From Candidatus Gastranaerophilales bacterium (GTDB taxonomy: Bacteria > Cyanobacteriota > Vampirovibrionia > Gastranaerophilales > Gastranaerophilaceae), in the NCBI GenBank assembly GCA_944325705.1, contig CALVBB010000009.1, forward strand, positions 1-64,000: a stretch of DNA of 64,000 bases, written 5' to 3'. Below the pieces are notes generated by a model. That model had not been told where the DNA came from and made no database searches. It saw nothing but the letters and a program-made list of their open reading frames with translations. Shown one piece after another: positions 62,953 through 64,000 of this stretch. Every line of letters begins with the position of its first letter. Within the stretch, counting starts at the first letter, position 1. The position numbers and the translations under genes were made by a program.

Positions 62953-64000
62953 ATGTTTGATAATCTTAGTGAAAAATTACAGGATATTATAAGCCGTACA
63001 AAGGGTAAAGAGCTTACTCAGGACAACATGCAGGAGGCTTTGCGCGAAATACGGCGTGCGCTTCTGGAGGCTGATGTAAATCTCCGGGTTGTAAAAGCTT
63101 TTATTTCGGCTATAAAAGATAAAGCTGAGGGTGAAAATGTAATTCAAGGGGTTGACCCGTCGCAGCAGCTGATTAAGATTGTCCATGACGAGCTTGTTGA
63201 CCTTCTCGGGAAAGAACTTAAACCACTTGATTTGTCTAAGAAGCCTTCGCTTATAATGATGCTAGGACTGCAAGGATCAGGTAAAACAACATCTTCTGCC
63301 AAGCTTGCTGTCAAATTAAAAAAAGAAGGCAAAAATCCTTTGCTTGTAGCTTGTGACGTATACCGTCCGGCTGCTGTTAATCAGCTGCAGACTTTGGGCA
63401 GTGAAATCGGGGTTGAGGTTTTCACAATTCCTGAATGTACTGATGTGCAGCATATTGTTCGGAGCGCAATTAATTATGCGGATGAAAAAGGGTTTAATGT
63501 ACTTATTTTAGATACGGCCGGTCGTTTGCAGATTGATGTTGATATGATGGCCGAACTTCTTTTGATAGACAGAATTTTTAACCCGCAGGAGAAACTGCTT
63601 GTAATAGATGCCATGACCGGTCAGGAAGCTGTTAATGTTGCGGAAAACTTTGATGCGCAGCTTGGTTTGACCGGACTTGTTTTGACAAAGCTTGACGGGG
63701 ATTCAAGAGGCGGTTCTGCGCTGAGTGTCGTCTATTGCACAGGAAAGCCGATAAAACTTACCGGTACCGGTGAAAAACTAAATGCACTCGAGGACTTTTA
63801 TCCTGAGCGTATGGCAACAAGAATTCTTGGGATGGGAGATATTGTATCGCTTGTTGAACGTGCACAGGAAGTTTTTGATGAAAAGCAGGCGCAGGAACTT
63901 GAAGAAAAAATGCGCAAAAATGAGTTTTCCTATAACGACTTTTTGAAAATGCAAAAACAGATGAAGATGTTTGGCTCAGTTGATCAGCTGCTCGGAATGC
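62953..64000 (+). CDS. ffh: Signal recognition particle protein Ffh (partial, runs off the window)
   Basis: The first 349 residues of the SRP54 GTPase, which guides membrane and secreted proteins to the translocon with the 4.5S RNA. The N domain (MFDNLSEKLQDIISRTKGK) is followed by the G domain with GLQGSGKTTSSAKL, DVYRPAAVNQL, LDTAGRLQ, TKLDGDSRGG and GTGEKLNALEDFYPER. The M domain begins near the right edge. AAGGTGAAGG precedes the ATG at 62953. The C-terminus lies outside the window. Confidence 0.97.
   Translation, partial: MFDNLSEKLQDIISRTKGKELTQDNMQEALREIRRALLEADVNLRVVKAFISAIKDKAEGENVIQGVDPSQQLIKIVHDELVDLLGKELKPLDLSKKPSLIMMLGLQGSGKTTSSAKLAVKLKKEGKNPLLVACDVYRPAAVNQLQTLGSEIGVEVFTIPECTDVQHIVRSAINYADEKGFNVLILDTAGRLQIDVDMMAELLLIDRIFNPQEKLLVIDAMTGQEAVNVAENFDAQLGLTGLVLTKLDGDSRGGSALSVVYCTGKPIKLTGTGEKLNALEDFYPERMATRILGMGDIVSLVERAQEVFDEKQAQELEEKMRKNEFSYNDFLKMQKQMKMFGSVDQLLGM

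Overview
The window looks like chromosome from a Gram-negative, non-photosynthetic relative of the cyanobacteria, most likely a gut Vampirovibrionia (Melainabacteria/Gastranaerophilales). This is inference, not a database match. It rests on a prepilin of the KAFTLAEVLITLG type, a phosphate-porin-like outer-membrane protein beside a Gram-negative-style gene set, a low-to-moderate GC genome, and several genes of unknown function that share one style of N-terminus. I see no prophage, insertion-sequence transposase or CRISPR array.

Layout. 1-9.5 kb: a tRNA-like fragment, pncC, dnaB, a tiny peptide gene divergent from an Xre regulator, an ArnT-like glycosyltransferase, a YkgJ-like protein, a secreted TPR protein and an ArsB/NhaD-type transporter. 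9.5-20 kb: a GGDEF/HD-GYP protein, a two-component pair followed by tadA and a TIGR02757-like gene, small LuxR/Xre regulators, tpiA, a UDP-glucuronate decarboxylase-like gene and an iron alcohol dehydrogenase. 20-30.8 kb: a duplicated-domain protein, pgk, a tryptophan-type attenuator in front of a tryptophan-free membrane protein, a large toroid-like enzyme, a phosphopantetheinyl transferase, an ABC-F ATPase, and a small DtxR-type metal regulon. 30.8-38 kb: an amidohydrolase, proteins of unknown function, a methyltransferase, a fluoride channel and an endonuclease IV-like gene. 38-46.5 kb: a prepilin gene shifted out of frame by a G11 tract, der, rpsF-ssb-rpsR, dapF and recJ. 46.5-55.6 kb: a soluble FtsH-like protein with a decayed ATPase but intact protease site, an EF-hand protein, a porin, a PLP decarboxylase and a flavoprotein. 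55.6-64 kb: an SMR transporter, a LysR-controlled redox operon, tRNA-Ser(UGA), an Xre regulator and the start of ffh.

Themes. (1) Expression control is unusually readable. There is a four-segment attenuator with a Trp-Trp leader peptide, twin promoters with a DtxR-like operator inside the -35/-10 spacer, a slippable G tract in a pilin gene, and at least nine starts whose -10 box ends exactly 6 nt before the ATG and that lack a Shine-Dalgarno sequence (candidate leaderless mRNAs). (2) Several unrelated proteins (amidohydrolase, GNAT, FtsH-like, unknowns) begin with M-x-(V/I/L)-(N/Q/S) and carry a short F-x-(G/A) patch soon after, which may be a lineage-specific N-terminal tag. (3) Intergenic DNA holds a 71-bp terminal-inverted-repeat element in three copies within larger mosaics, plus a separate 178-bp nested palindrome.
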